Shown one piece after another: positions 53,024-63,603 of a stretch of 64,000 bases of DNA. The DNA comes from Bedellia somnulentella (lineage: Eukaryota; Arthropoda; Insecta; Lepidoptera; Bedelliidae), in assembly GCA_963576735.1 (NCBI GenBank), contig OY755181.1, positions 16,877,261 to 16,941,260 on the forward strand, written 5' to 3'. Within the stretch, counting starts at the first letter, position 1. The number at the start of each line of letters is the position of its first letter. Below the pieces are notes generated by a model, which made no database searches, was not told the DNA's origin, and saw only the letters and a program-made list of their open reading frames with translations. The position numbers and the translations under genes are program-made.

Positions 53024-53130
53024 CAATGTGTCGTTGGTGATATCGGATCACATGAAGATGCTACAGCGCCAGGGGGCTGGCCAACAGAAGGGAGTCCAGG
53101 AATCAATTTTTTCAGCAAAAAAGAAGTCTG
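52990..53130 (+). other. Overlapping second frame in the peptide transcript
   Basis: A +1 frame overlapping the end of the peptide gene continues open: EKLSAMDKQCVVGDIGSHED, ATAPGGWPTEGSPG and INFFSKKEV, stop at about 53130. Its composition (GGWPTEGSPG) looks protein-like. It could be an extension reached through splicing or a frameshift allele, or chance. Confidence 0.3.
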
Positions 53131-53250
53131 ACTAGAAGCAGCATCAAGGAGAAATAAAAGATAAATCCAAAGACTAATGTCATCCAAAATGAAGTTACAC
53201 CCTATAATTTTAAGTATTGAACATGTATTCATTGACCTATATTAGGTCGC

Positions 53251-53639
53251 CGCCTAACAGAAGTATAATCTGTACTTAACAAAGTAACATTTAGTATTGT
53301 TAATTAAATATATCTTAACTGTTTGTTTTATTGGAAACATTGATAAAATTAAAAGTTATAAAAAATATTTGTATTGCTGCGCCAATAGTTGTTTAAGTTT
53401 AGATAAATATAATCGAAATTGATATTAAGTTTATTGTTTTCTTTTCACACCTCGAGATAACAATGCATGTAAAGGTGAATGCAAATTATGCCTATCAGTA
53501 ACACTGGAGTCACTGATAAAGGTTGTAAAATTGCTGAAAAATTCAAAAGTCTAATCAATAAGTACAAAAACATAAATACAGCTTAATCGATCTTATGTCT
53601 GCCATGAAACATTTCGTCCTTATTGAAGTAAATCCTAAT
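53251..53639. other. No gene seen
   Basis: AT-rich downstream region of the peptide gene, with possible poly(A) signals attaaa near 53305. Confidence 0.35.
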
Positions 53640-53772
53640 CCAATGCGTTTGGAGACCATAAAACACTTATTTCTACCATCTTGTCAACTATCAACTTCCA
53701 AATGTGACTGACGAGTTTCTAGCTCTGAAGCCCTTTTTGGGAATTATAGCCGTGAGTATTTGTATGCATGTA
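53640..53772 (+). mobile_element. SINE-A copy, 5'-truncated
   Basis: gcgtttggagaccataaaac to atagccgtgagtatttgtat. Tail short. Confidence 0.75.
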
Positions 53773-54404
53773 TTTCACCGTCTTACGCAAATTAGAAATT
53801 TTAAAATTCTATGTTTGTATATTTAAATCTTTATTTGTAAAATAATTACAAAATTTAGACATGAACACGATAACTGGTGAGATTTTGTGTGGAACTGTGA
53901 ATTAGTAATATTTGATCGAAGACCCTGGTGTATTCGGCAATAATAACTACTTTTCATAAAATTATACACGGGCTCCTTCCAAATTGTGAGATTGTAAATA
54001 TTATTTAAAATGTCTGAGTTATAATCCGCGATCATGGACTATAGACTTATTAATCAAAATAAATAGGATTGGGCACTTACAAAAAAGTACTACCGAAAAA
54101 TTCAATATTTAGCCAAGGAATAAAGAGTCTATACTTTGAACACTGTCAAGTACTGATCCGTCCAAGAACGAGAAGAACGAGTAAAAACTGTCAGAGTTGG
54201 CAATAATTTGTCATAATTAAATCGAAAATGTATCAAAAACATGAAACAAACATGACGAAAAGTCTTGTCCAAAAAAAACTTTCAAAGTAATCTTCCTCAA
54301 AAACGGCAGCAATTTAGGACTAGCGCTTTAGTTATTTTTATTGTGCAAAAAATAACCTTTCCAACGACGTATCACTCATCCTGATTGTTGCTGGGACCAG
54401 TATA
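53773..54404. other. No gene seen
   Basis: AT-rich, no recognised features. Confidence 0.35.
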
Positions 54405-54545
54405 GCAAGCACGAGCGCTACTTTATCGACACGATAACGGTTAGAACGAGATGGCAGTATACGATACTAAGTAAGTGCGTAAGAGATGGCTGCTTTATCC
54501 CACGCGATAACTAGTTTAAACACGGCTCGTGCTTGCCCTGCTGGT
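54405..54545 (+). mobile_element. MITE-E, best copy
   Basis: Terminal inverted repeats gcaagcacgagcg (left) and cggctcgtgcttgc (right). Interior ggttagaacgagatggcagt, gtgcgtaagagatggctgct. No coding capacity. Confidence 0.85.
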
Positions 54546-54584
54546 GCAATACATTTGGTCCCATCCTTTGTCTATGTAAATAAT

Positions 54585-54878
54585 TTAACTAATGCTTATT
54601 AATAATGTCTCAGTTTCTTCGTCGTTTTTAGTAGCTAACCATTCCTTTAGTTTATGTTTGCACTCATTATATGTAATAGGATGAATATAAATCTCTTTGT
54701 TAATAGTATTATAGCGGCGAGCAGCTAAGAATGTATATTGCCTGCTCGCAAATGTGGTTGTGATGAGCCCTGTGGTTATTGCAACATGTTTAATTCTTTT
54801 ACCCTTTAAATTATTATTGAAAGGTAGAAATATATGAATCCAGTATGGAAAATTTCTTGCTGGTGCAGCAAAAACCAT
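54585..54878 (-). pseudogene. LINE ORF2 C-terminal remnant (tentative)
   Basis: 97 codons on the minus strand ending ARRYNTINKEIYIHPITYNE, CKHKLKEWLATKNDEETETL. 'RYN.I.KEI......FK.KLKEWL' is the usual end of Jockey/CR1-type reverse-transcriptase proteins. The N-terminal half is hydrophobic and not recognised. Confidence 0.45.
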
Positions 54879-55035
54879 CCCGCAATGTCCTAACTACAAA
54901 CTCCCATTTATCTACAAATCATACCATGCATATATTATAAATATCATATTATATATGTATGTGAAAATATATGTCACTTATGTTATATTTACATTTTGTG
55001 TTCTATTGTTTGTTGCGATGGTAATGTAATGTAAG

Positions 55036-55428
55036 CACATCTTCTACTCAGAACTTGAGGAGGGCAAGCGCAAGTGTGGCGGTCAACTCCTCAGGTACAA
55101 AGATGTGCTTAAACGGCACATGAAGAGGTGCGGTATAGATTCATCCCAGTGGGAGAAATATGCCGCCCAAAGACCGGAATGGAGGGCTTTGGTTGAAACC
55201 AAGGTCCACGACTATGAAATCCAGCGGCGCGCTGATCTGGACACCAAGCGTGATGAGTTAAAAGCCCGACCACCTGTGCTGATTCAATACAACTATATTA
55301 ATGGTGTGCTCACATGCCCGCAGTGTGCGAGGATCTTGGTAAATAAGATTGGCTACACAAGCCACATGCGAGCTCACAATCGAGTCCAAAACTTTTAAAG
55401 CGGTCGCCGTGACCGAAATCGGTCAGAC
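55036..55428 (+). pseudogene. LINE C-terminal end with C2H2 finger
   Basis: Open from 55036: [60 protein letters not shown], then a C2H2 finger ([21 protein letters not shown]; two Cys, two His) and stop at 55398. The short tail gcggtcgccgtgaccgaaat follows. I recall this unit as the common end of a non-LTR element ORF in invertebrates. 5'-truncated, no Met needed. Directly followed by SINE-B. Confidence 0.7.
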
Positions 55429-55790
55429 CACATGATAGTCCAGTGGGTAGAACACCCGCCCGAAAACAGAAGGGCGTGAGTTCCAATCCTGGGTCAGGCC
55501 TACACCAATTTGTCTTTTCTAAAGTCATATGTGTGGTTAATTTATCATGGTTGTTAACGGTGAGGGAAAACATCGTGAGGAAACCCACATGGCTGAGTTG
55601 TACTTAGTCATGTGACACAGTATTCGTACAAAACGGCGATAGGCCTTCCCCCTATCACGTGAGTACACTGTCTAAGCAAAACGTGGGTACCTTCTCTGGA
55701 CACTAGATGGCGCTGCCATGTGAGTTCAGAAGTAAGTACCTCTGCCAACCCCTTCGGGGATAAACGGCGTGAACGTTTATTTATGTTTTA
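55429..55790 (+). mobile_element. SINE-B copy
   Basis: accacatgatagtccagtgg (head) to ctctgccaaccccttcgggg, ataaacggcgtgaacg and a TTTATG-type tail. It contains ggacactagatggcgctgcc in its 3' third, shared with the copy at 46284 but not with 56046, so two subfamilies exist. Confidence 0.88.
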
Positions 55791-55908
55791 TGTTTATTTT
55801 TTTAGTATATATCGTTGTTAAATATGTTTTTTAAATATGTATAAACATTTTGTATGAATGTTCAATACTCTGTTGCGTTTAGTGTAATGCTCGCACTTTC
55901 ACTTGTGT

Positions 55909-55973
55909 CGGTGCTGACTGAAAACAGTGTTGTGAGCTCTCAAAGCTCACAACGTTATGCTGAGTCAGCACCG
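55909..55973. repeat. 65-base hairpin with two perfect stems
   Basis: cggtgctgact/agtcagcaccg (11 bp) outside and gttgtgagct/agctcacaac (10 bp) inside, separated by a symmetrical 9+9-base internal loop, terminal loop ctcaa. Size and shape resemble a microRNA precursor, although 9+9 is large for one. Confidence 0.75.
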
Positions 55974-56045
55974 TTTCGCTGTGCAGAGACCTTTCTATGC
56001 GAATGGTCACTTTATGTTGTTATTAAAAAAAGTTTTTTTATTTTC

Positions 56046-56405
56046 TAGCAACCGTGATAGCCCAGTGGGTAGAACACTCGGTTATCGTGCAAACGACTAG
56101 TGTTCAAATCCTGGGTCGGGCCTACACCAATTTGTCTTTTCTAAAGACATATGTGTGGTTAATTTATCATGGTTGTTAACTAACGGTGAGGGAAAACATC
56201 GTGAGGAAACCCACATGGCTGAGTTGTACTTAGTCATGTGACAGTGTATTCGTACAAAACGGCGATAGGCCTGCCCCCTATCACGTGAGTACACTGTCCA
56301 TGCAAAACGTGGGTACTCTGAACACCAGGTGACAAAGTCACGTGATGTTCAGAAGTATTAGTACCTCTGCCAACCCCTTCGGGGATTTTCGGCGTGAACG
56401 TTTAT
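56046..56405 (+). mobile_element. SINE-B copy, reference
   Basis: Head aaccgtgatagcccagtggg, B box gtgttcaaatcctgg, body, tail ctctgccaaccccttcgggg, attttcggcgtgaacg, TTTATG. The tail hairpin is CCCC-TTCG-GGGG. No clear duplication. Confidence 0.9.
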
Positions 56406-56514
56406 GTTTATTATTATTATGTATTATTATTTTCTAACTTTGATTTGTAGCACGTTCTGTATTACTTTGTTTTCTCTATTATTATTCTACTACATGAAAA
56501 CCCAGCTTCGCTGG

Positions 56515-57430
56515 GGTGAAATATAGAAGAGAGTTAGAAAACTTCTATGGATATTTAAAAGCCTAAGGAATATTGCATCCAACTTTCTTCTAAATCAAAT
56601 ATATACTGCACTAGCACAATCAGTTATATGCTACTGTATACCAGCTTGGGGTGGTGCATCGAAAATAAAATTTTAGACGTTGAAAGATCTCAAAGAGCTG
56701 TACTCAAAGTTATGTATTGTAAACCATATAAATTCCCCACCGAGACCTCTACGCTCTTACCAAGCAACTATCTGTGAGACGGATTTATATTCTAAAATCT
56801 GTATTGAGGATAAGAAAAACAAAGAAAGAAAAGAGACATTTATTCGCTGCACAGATGAGCAAGAAAAATACAGTAGAACATAAAAAGAAGAATAGAATCA
56901 TTGACAGAAAGAAATTAGAAAAAAAATTGGAAAAAAAAACATGAAAAATTATCTATATTAATAATTTCGTCACGGGGTACGGTAGACTCGATCGAAACCT
57001 TACCTGAATAATAAAGCATAAAAAAAATATGATTTTGAGTCGACAACATCTATCCACAAAATCGGATTGTCGAGTATTTTGCTAAATTCTAATGGTGCTG
57101 ACAGAAAAATTTCAGTCGCCATTTTGACTGATGATGTTTTTTTTTTCTAATTTGTTTGTGTCAATGCTTCTATTTTTCATTTTATGTTCTACTGTATTTT
57201 TCTTGCTCATCTGTGCAGCGAATAAATGTCTCTCTTTCTCTTTCTTTGTTTTTCTTATCCTCAATGCAGATTTTAGAATATAAATCCGTCTCACAGATAG
57301 TTGCTTGGTAAGAGCGTAGAGGTCTCGGTGGGGAATTTATATGGTTTACAATACATAACTTTGAGTACAGCTCTTTGAGATCTTTCAACGTCCAAAATTT
57401 TATTTTTGATGCACCACCCCAAGCTGGTAT
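56515..57430. repeat. Large inverted duplication of a LINE 3' end
   Basis: 56638-56928 and 57139-57430 are inverted copies of about 290 bp, 210 bp apart. Both encode the same LINE end (plus frame: YYALAQSVICYCIPAWGGAS, ILDVERSQRAVLKVMYCK, YALTKQLSVRRIYILKSVL), complete only in outline and with stops in the left copy before 56655. A transcript would fold into a ~290-bp stem. Confidence 0.8.
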
Positions 57431-58051
57431 AAGGTGTATGCAAGGCTGGTATTATTTGTGTAAGGTGTTAATATATATTAAAACATTATTGGACCACGAA
57501 ATGAGCCTTGCTGTACTCCATATGTTATTTATAGTTCTTGACTTTCAAATTCTCATATCCTAACAGACTGTGTGTGATCATTGAGATAATTTGTAAATAA
57601 ATACAGGGCCATATATCTTATTCCAAGTCTTTCCATAGTAACTATGAGTAAAATTTAGGCATGTCTGATTTCTCTCGGTGTTTTCCCTTTCAGTTGATAA
57701 ACCTGTTAAATTAACCACATACATGAATGACTTATACGATACATTGGTGTAAGCCTGACTCGGTATTTGGACTTATATATCCAAGATCTTTTCTTGATAT
57801 ATCGTAATGATAAACCGAAGTTAAAAATATACCATTTACAAAATATAAGAAACAAAAGGTCTATATTTAAGATAAAACACTTTACAACTTTATAAAGTTT
57901 TCCTAAAATATTGATGTCAATTTCAATGTATTTTGTTAATTTCATAAATCGTACAATTTTTTTCTTAGCAGTTCAAGCAGTTCAGCAGTTATTTTAGAGG
58001 GCACTTTCATATTTTTATAAGTTTTTTTTATCATATGTTAGTATTAATAAC
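57431..58051. other. No gene seen
   Basis: AT-rich region upstream of the broken gene at 58052. Possible promoter not identifiable. Confidence 0.35.
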
Positions 58052-58978
58052 ATGGCTACGAAGAGGAGACGTTGTACGAACGATCCAAATAGTTTTTGTG
58101 TTATTTGTGGTGAATATACCTTTAAACAGTATCGTAAATCGCTCACGGACTTCGTAAAAACTGCATATTTTAACTACTTTGGAGGGAATATATCCAATCA
58201 AGATAAACCGTGGGTGCCAAATACTGTATGCAAAAATTGTGTTGTATCTTTAAGACAATGGTCAAGTGGGAAAAGATCCGCCCTTAAATTATACAGGACA
58301 CCGAATTATACGAAATTTCCATGTTTCCTATGTTTGTGGGACAGCCGCGATAAAAAGAACTATTGGACTCAAAAAGTGTGGCCACAAAATGTAAACAAAA
58401 TGTAATAAATCCACCTTTAGTGAGCCGAGATCGAATTATATTGCCACCGCTTCATATTAAACTCGGCATTGTGAAACAATTTATTAAGGCCCTTAACAAA
58501 GATGGTGAATGTTTTGCTTACATATCAAACAAATTTCCTGAGCTGAGTGCAGAAAAGTTAAAAGCAGGTATTTTTGATGGTCTACAGATTGGAATTTGGT
58601 AATTCAAAATTTTCTTGGCAATCATAAATCAGAAAACTATTTACAACTAGTATCCGACATGTTATCAAATTTGAGAGATCTTGGGTGTAACATGGGCATT
58701 AAAGTACATTAATAAATTTTATTTATTTATTTATTTATTTTATTTTATTTTATTCAGGAAACAAACAGTTGTTTTAACAAATATGTATAAAGTTTACAAG
58801 GACATATCATAAACCTATAGTTCCCTAAATGTATAGAAACAATTGAAATTAGTGTAGTTTGATTCTAGCTAGATGTATGTTTAAATAATACATTTTACAA
58901 GTTTCAAAAGGTTCTCAAGTGAGATACAATAACAATAAAAAAAAAGTAATAAAAATAACAATAACAACAAAAGTAATA

Positions 58979-61879
58979 TTACAAATCCAAAAATAGTTTT
59001 TTAAGGCATCTTAGAAATGAGCTTCGACTGTTTTCAAACAAATCAATTTGAGATGAAAATTCCTTATTATATAAATCAACACTACGTCTAAAGAAATTAT
59101 TGCATGTATAAACAGTTCTATGTTTAGGAGCAGAAAATAAATAATTGTTACGAGCACCTTGTCTGGGTATACGGAATGAAATTTTTTCTAAAAGATGAGG
59201 GGAATCTACAACATTATTTAAAATTTTGTAAAGAAACGTTAAGTCACACTGTTTTCGTCTATTTTGAAGAGAAGGCAAATTATGGGTCTTAAGAGAATTG
59301 TTATAGTTGATATAATTGTTATTACACCTATATTCCAATGATTTAATAAACTTTTTTTGTACTTTCTCAATCCGAGTGATATGACAGGCATAAAATGGTG
59401 ACCATATTACGCAGGCAAATTCTAACAGCGATCTTACATAGCTAAAGTAGAGGACTTTTAAAGTATAGGGGTTTTGAAAAGGCTTAGATATTCGAAGTAT
59501 AAAGCCAAGCTGTCTAAAGGCTTTTTTAATCATTTGGTCTATATGAAGATTAAAAGAAAGTTTAGAATCCATTATTATTCCAAGATCACGTATTGATGTA
59601 ACACGTTTCAGAGGTATATCATTAAACTTATAATTGAAGGTAATAGGGTTATGTTTACGAGTATAGGTAATAATAGAGCATTTTTCTAAATTAAGGTCAA
59701 GTTGATTATAACGAAAGTATGTAGATAAATTATCTAAGTCGGATTGTAGACCGTTGCAGTCGTCTGGAGAATAAATAACTTTAAAAATTTTTGCGTCATC
59801 AGCATACAATAAACATTGAGACTTTGATATTGAATTTGAAATATCGTTAATATATAGAATAAACAGGACAGGGCCTAAATGTGAACCTTGGGGAACTCCC
59901 GAGGGTATTCCCAGGAATCTGGAAATAAAGCCTTTACAAGAAACTGCCTGAGAACGATTTCTCAAATAAGAATCAATCCATCTAAGTAGATCACCGTGAA
60001 TACCGATTGTCCAAAGTTTCATTATCATAATGTCATGCCAAATTTTATCAAAGGCTTTTTTGAAATCGGTATACAGGACATCGACCTGTAGTCCTTGGTC
60101 CATTGCTTCTATTAGGCAGCTCGTAAAAGAGAGCATGTTAGTGTCTACGGAGCGTCCTCTACAAAAGCCATGCTGGGACGTTGAGATGTGATGCTGTACT
60201 GCATTCATGAGTTGGTTCGTAGCAATCTTCTCAAATATCTTAGCAAAAATATTTAGTTTTGAAATAGGCCTATAATTTGTTACGTCATCTAATTTGTCAC
60301 TTTTTGGAATAGGTGTAATTAAAGCTTTTTTCCAAGCCATGGGAAATATTCCAGTTTTAACTGATGTTTGGAAAATGATTGATAGTGGTACGGATAACTG
60401 CTCGGCGCATTGTTTAATGAGTATGGGATGTATACCGTCGTAGCCCGATCCTTTGTTAACATCGACTAGCTTAAGCTCTTGGAAAATGGAGTCACGAGAA
60501 AATGAGATAGAAGAAATGGAGATTGGAGCGTCAAGAGGTGGACAGTCAAAATTTATATTTAATGGTGGAAACGAAGAAGAGGTTTCAAAGACCGAATGAA
60601 AGTAATTGTTAAATAAGTTACATATTTCTTCTCCTGAATCGCTTATTTTATTATTAAATTTTATGGTTTGGGGAATACGGTTATTAGAGAGTTTAGATTT
60701 GACAAACGACCAGAAAAGTTTGGGGCACTTTTGTATTTTTTCTTCGCTGAGTTTAATAAAATTATCGTAGTCGATTTTTTGTTGTTTCGCCTCTCTTTTT
60801 CTCAATACTGAAAATGACTGATAATCCAAACGATTCCCATATTTTTTCCATTTGGTATGAAATTTTCTTTTTTCTTTAATAATTTTTATTAACGGAAGAC
60901 TATACCAGGGTGGGTAGCGAGAAGAGTATTGAGTAGTGCGCGTAGGCACAAATTCATCAATTAATTCATTTAAAATATTATAGAAAGATTGTACCATATA
61001 CTCAACATCGTTATCTTGAAAAATATTAGCCCAAGCAGTCGACGAAAGCCTAGCTTGAATTGAATCGATATCGGCACGGTGAAACAACTTTTTTAAATAT
61101 GATTTTGGCTTAAGAGTCTTACAAAAAACAAGGGGCAAGTTAATTGATAGTGATTTATGGTGTGGGTCTTCCGGTGTGATGGGATTAGCAAACTCAGAAA
61201 CCAAACAAGATGCATTACAAAAAATCAAATCTAGAATCCTATTGTTACAGTTTCGAAAAAGGTTAAATTGCTTAAGATTAGAATAACTAATAAAGTCGTT
61301 TGTGATATCTATAAGGAAACCTGTACAATCTGAATGTATTGCAATATCTCTTGAATTTGTGTCATAGATCCAATTGGCATTTGAGATATTAAAATCACCT
61401 GCGATCAGAAAAATATCATCAGGGTGAGCTTCCATCAGACTGTTTATATTTTCATATAATTCAGTCACTTCCTTCTCATGCCGAGTACCGTGTGGTAAGT
61501 AAGCACAACAGATATGCAACGCGACAGGTGGGGGCTGGTACGAGGTGGCTTTGGCAGCGGCGTTCAGATTGAGAGGCACGGACACCCACAGCTGGTCGGC
61601 CGGGGCGGGCGGGCTCCACCGCTCGCGCTGCTCGGCACACAGCTCGCGGCGCACCGCCACCGCCACTCCGCCCCCGCGACCCGCGCGCGCCGCGCTCTCG
61701 TCTCTGTCTCGTCGAAAAACAACATATCGGTCATCGAAATACTCTGCACTGTTGAAGCTTGAGTTAAGCCATGTTTCGGTTAAACAAACAATATCATAAT
61801 TGTTTATAAGAATACCTTTGAGAAAACTGTGTGACTTGGTTCGGAGACCTCTAACATTTTGGTAATACATACTAACCAT
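58979..61879 (-). CDS. LINE-X ORF2: endonuclease and reverse transcriptase
   Basis: 966 residues, open throughout. APE-type endonuclease at about 5-230: YQNVRGLRTK, the catalytic Glu in LTETW (~36), AGDFNIS (~160) and the DPHHKSL segment (~245). Reverse transcriptase at about 470-750: WKKALITPIPK, YRPIS, QHGFCRGRS, LYTDFKKAFDKIWH (first catalytic Asp, ~606), GVPQGSHLGPVLFILYIN and YADD (692-695). The C-terminal end RRKQCDLTFLYKILN is usual for the Jockey/CR1 group. It nicks target DNA and copies LINE RNA in place. Start chosen at MVSMYYQNV because the endonuclease begins at once. The GC-rich stretch 61560-61690 (AARAGRGGG) stands out in base composition. Confidence 0.92.
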   Translation of the reverse strand: MVSMYYQNVRGLRTKSHSFLKGILINNYDIVCLTETWLNSSFNSAEYFDDRYVVFRRDRDESAARAGRGGGVAVAVRRELCAEQRERWSPPAPADQLWVSVPLNLNAAAKATSYQPPPVALHICCAYLPHGTRHEKEVTELYENINSLMEAHPDDIFLIAGDFNISNANWIYDTNSRDIAIHSDCTGFLIDITNDFISYSNLKQFNLFRNCNNRILDLIFCNASCLVSEFANPITPEDPHHKSLSINLPLVFCKTLKPKSYLKKLFHRADIDSIQARLSSTAWANIFQDNDVEYMVQSFYNILNELIDEFVPTRTTQYSSRYPPWYSLPLIKIIKEKRKFHTKWKKYGNRLDYQSFSVLRKREAKQQKIDYDNFIKLSEEKIQKCPKLFWSFVKSKLSNNRIPQTIKFNNKISDSGEEICNLFNNYFHSVFETSSSFPPLNINFDCPPLDAPISISSISFSRDSIFQELKLVDVNKGSGYDGIHPILIKQCAEQLSVPLSIIFQTSVKTGIFPMAWKKALITPIPKSDKLDDVTNYRPISKLNIFAKIFEKIATNQLMNAVQHHISTSQHGFCRGRSVDTNMLSFTSCLIEAMDQGLQVDVLYTDFKKAFDKIWHDIMIMKLWTIGIHGDLLRWIDSYLRNRSQAVSCKGFISRFLGIPSGVPQGSHLGPVLFILYINDISNSISKSQCLLYADDAKIFKVIYSPDDCNGLQSDLDNLSTYFRYNQLDLNLEKCSIITYTRKHNPITFNYKFNDIPLKRVTSIRDLGIIMDSKLSFNLHIDQMIKKAFRQLGFILRISKPFQNPYTLKVLYFSYVRSLLEFACVIWSPFYACHITRIEKVQKKFIKSLEYRCNNNYINYNNSLKTHNLPSLQNRRKQCDLTFLYKILNNVVDSPHLLEKISFRIPRQGARNNYLFSAPKHRTVYTCNNFFRRSVDLYNKEFSSQIDLFENSRSSFLRCLKKLFLDL

Positions 61880-62145
61880 TATGTTATGAAAAGAAAAGTA
61901 TTAAAGTAATTGTGTAAAATAAATGTATAAAATATAGCGCATAAAAAACCAGACAAAGCTCTAGTGAATTGATAGGAATGTAGTGTTAGATTTATGATAT
62001 GAATTTTACAGTGTAATTTGGAACATATTTGGAGAGGAAAGCTCAGTAACATACAGTATACAACATTAATTAAAAACGTTAAAAGACAAGACATAGTTAA
62101 CAAGTAGCAAATAATATAACAGTAAAATTTTGTAATTCTAACTAG

Positions 62146-63150
62146 TCATTTCAACTTATGTAAATCGCTTTCACTAGCGATGTAAACTATTTTTGATGTA
62201 GCTGATTTTCTCATCAGGATTTTACAGTCGCGGACCCATAGGTACATGAAGTTACTGTGCTTTTTAAGATCTCGGGCTTTCTTCAAAAGTAACTTATTAG
62301 CAGGGGTTAAATGATCGTTAATGTACACGTTACTCGCCGGCCCCGACATGCCAATATCCGCCGTAGTGATACCGCGACGCGCTCGTACTGCGGCCAGAAA
62401 GGTGTCTTTGCTGTGTTGCCTGGAGAACCGCACAATGATCGCGGGATCGCGATTGGAATGCTCCTCCGAAGTGAACCGGCGGACCCGGTGGATGGACATT
62501 ACTTCCTTATCTTCAAACGTCAATCCAACTTTCGAGTAAATATCGTGTACTATATTGTACACATTCTCACCGCTTTTAACAGGTATACCTGATATTTCCG
62601 CATTAGCTAACCTTGCATATTGGTCCCGTTTATCATTTTCGTTTATTAACTGACATATAGTTGTATTTGCGGTGTCTAATTTCGTTGATAACTCGCATAC
62701 TCTGGACTTCAATGACTCATTATCTTTATTTATCTTAGAAATTTCTTCTTTCTGTGCCTCAAATTTCACCATAAACTCATCATATTTTTTATTCATAAAA
62801 GCAATACTGTCTAAAACTTCTGTGTGACATGCTTTAATCTCCTCCATCTCCGACTTAACTAGGCAGCGAATATTAGACATTAACTTAGTCTCAAACAACT
62901 TACACCAAGCCGGGAGAGCCGGTTCCGGGCCACTTGCAATAAAGCTATCACCGCTATCAGTTTCTGATGATTTCAACGGAGTGTCATCCAGCTTTGGTTT
63001 TCTAACAGTGCAACACGGGCCTGTCCAGTCTTTTGGTGCACTAGTCGGTTTCAGTGCTACACATTGTTTGTGATAAGCAGCTGAACAAGTTACGCAGCTA
63101 ACGCTACCTTGGGGTGAGAGGAACTTACCGCAAGCGCCACACTTATTCAT
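62146..63150 (-). CDS. LINE-X ORF1: RNA-binding/chaperone-type protein
   Basis: 334 residues. N-terminal PHD-like zinc cluster (C4, C7, C19, C22, H27, C30, CC at ~46-47; last pair atypical). Residues ~100-185 form a long coiled coil (SEMEEIKA..., KFEAQKEEISKINKDNESLK). Residues ~190-330 resemble the FP-like domain common in insect LINE ORF1 proteins: NAEISGIPV, DIYSKVGL, IHRVRRF, PAIIVRFSRQHSKDTFL, VYINDHLTPANKLLLKKAR, LWVRDCKILMRK. It probably coats LINE RNA in a ribonucleoprotein. It starts at the only early Met before the zinc cluster. The gap to ORF2 is 266 bp, longer than the overlaps seen in many LINEs. Confidence 0.88.
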   Translation of the reverse strand: MNKCGACGKFLSPQGSVSCVTCSAAYHKQCVALKPTSAPKDWTGPCCTVRKPKLDDTPLKSSETDSGDSFIASGPEPALPAWCKLFETKLMSNIRCLVKSEMEEIKACHTEVLDSIAFMNKKYDEFMVKFEAQKEEISKINKDNESLKSRVCELSTKLDTANTTICQLINENDKRDQYARLANAEISGIPVKSGENVYNIVHDIYSKVGLTFEDKEVMSIHRVRRFTSEEHSNRDPAIIVRFSRQHSKDTFLAAVRARRGITTADIGMSGPASNVYINDHLTPANKLLLKKARDLKKHSNFMYLWVRDCKILMRKSATSKIVYIASESDLHKLK

Positions 63151-63603
63151 TACAGAGCAGTAGATAAAGTAGATAAATACTGATAATAAAACTTCTCCTG
63201 ACTTCCGAAAGATGGCGCGTAAAAATCTGTTGTATTGCTCCTTAACAAATTATGTAGATGGCACCAGTAGATTTGTCTAACACTTAATGTTAATGTTTAT
63301 TATCAAATCTAAACTATTTCATGTATAGTTTCGAATATGTAGATCACTTTATCACGAAAACACAACAAAATATTATTGCTTTAATATTTGAACATACTCC
63401 ACGGATTTTGAAATATGAATTTAAGTTTTTCGACAATTTTGTAAGTCACTAGATTTTCACCAAGTTTTACACTTATACAGCTGCAGTATACAAGTAAACA
63501 CAATAAAACACTTAGAAAACTCAATTTTCGCAACTTAATACTAATATTTAGGTTTAAACATACGGAGATCAAAATATTTGGTGTTCGTTAGGCAACTACC
63601 CGA
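63151..63603 (-). other. LINE-X 5' UTR
   Basis: About 450 bp upstream of ORF1 without open frames. LINE promoters are normally internal here, but no specific element is recognised. Confidence 0.5.

Noticed and set aside
61514..61799. Plus-strand GC-rich frames of 82-84 codons
   Set aside because: They lie inside and opposite to LINE-X ORF2 in its GC-rich stretch and have no independent support.
1182..63572. CRISPR array or prokaryotic defence system
   Set aside because: Repeats are dispersed, unequal in spacing and bounded by TSDs; spliceosomal introns, SINEs and LINEs show eukaryotic DNA.
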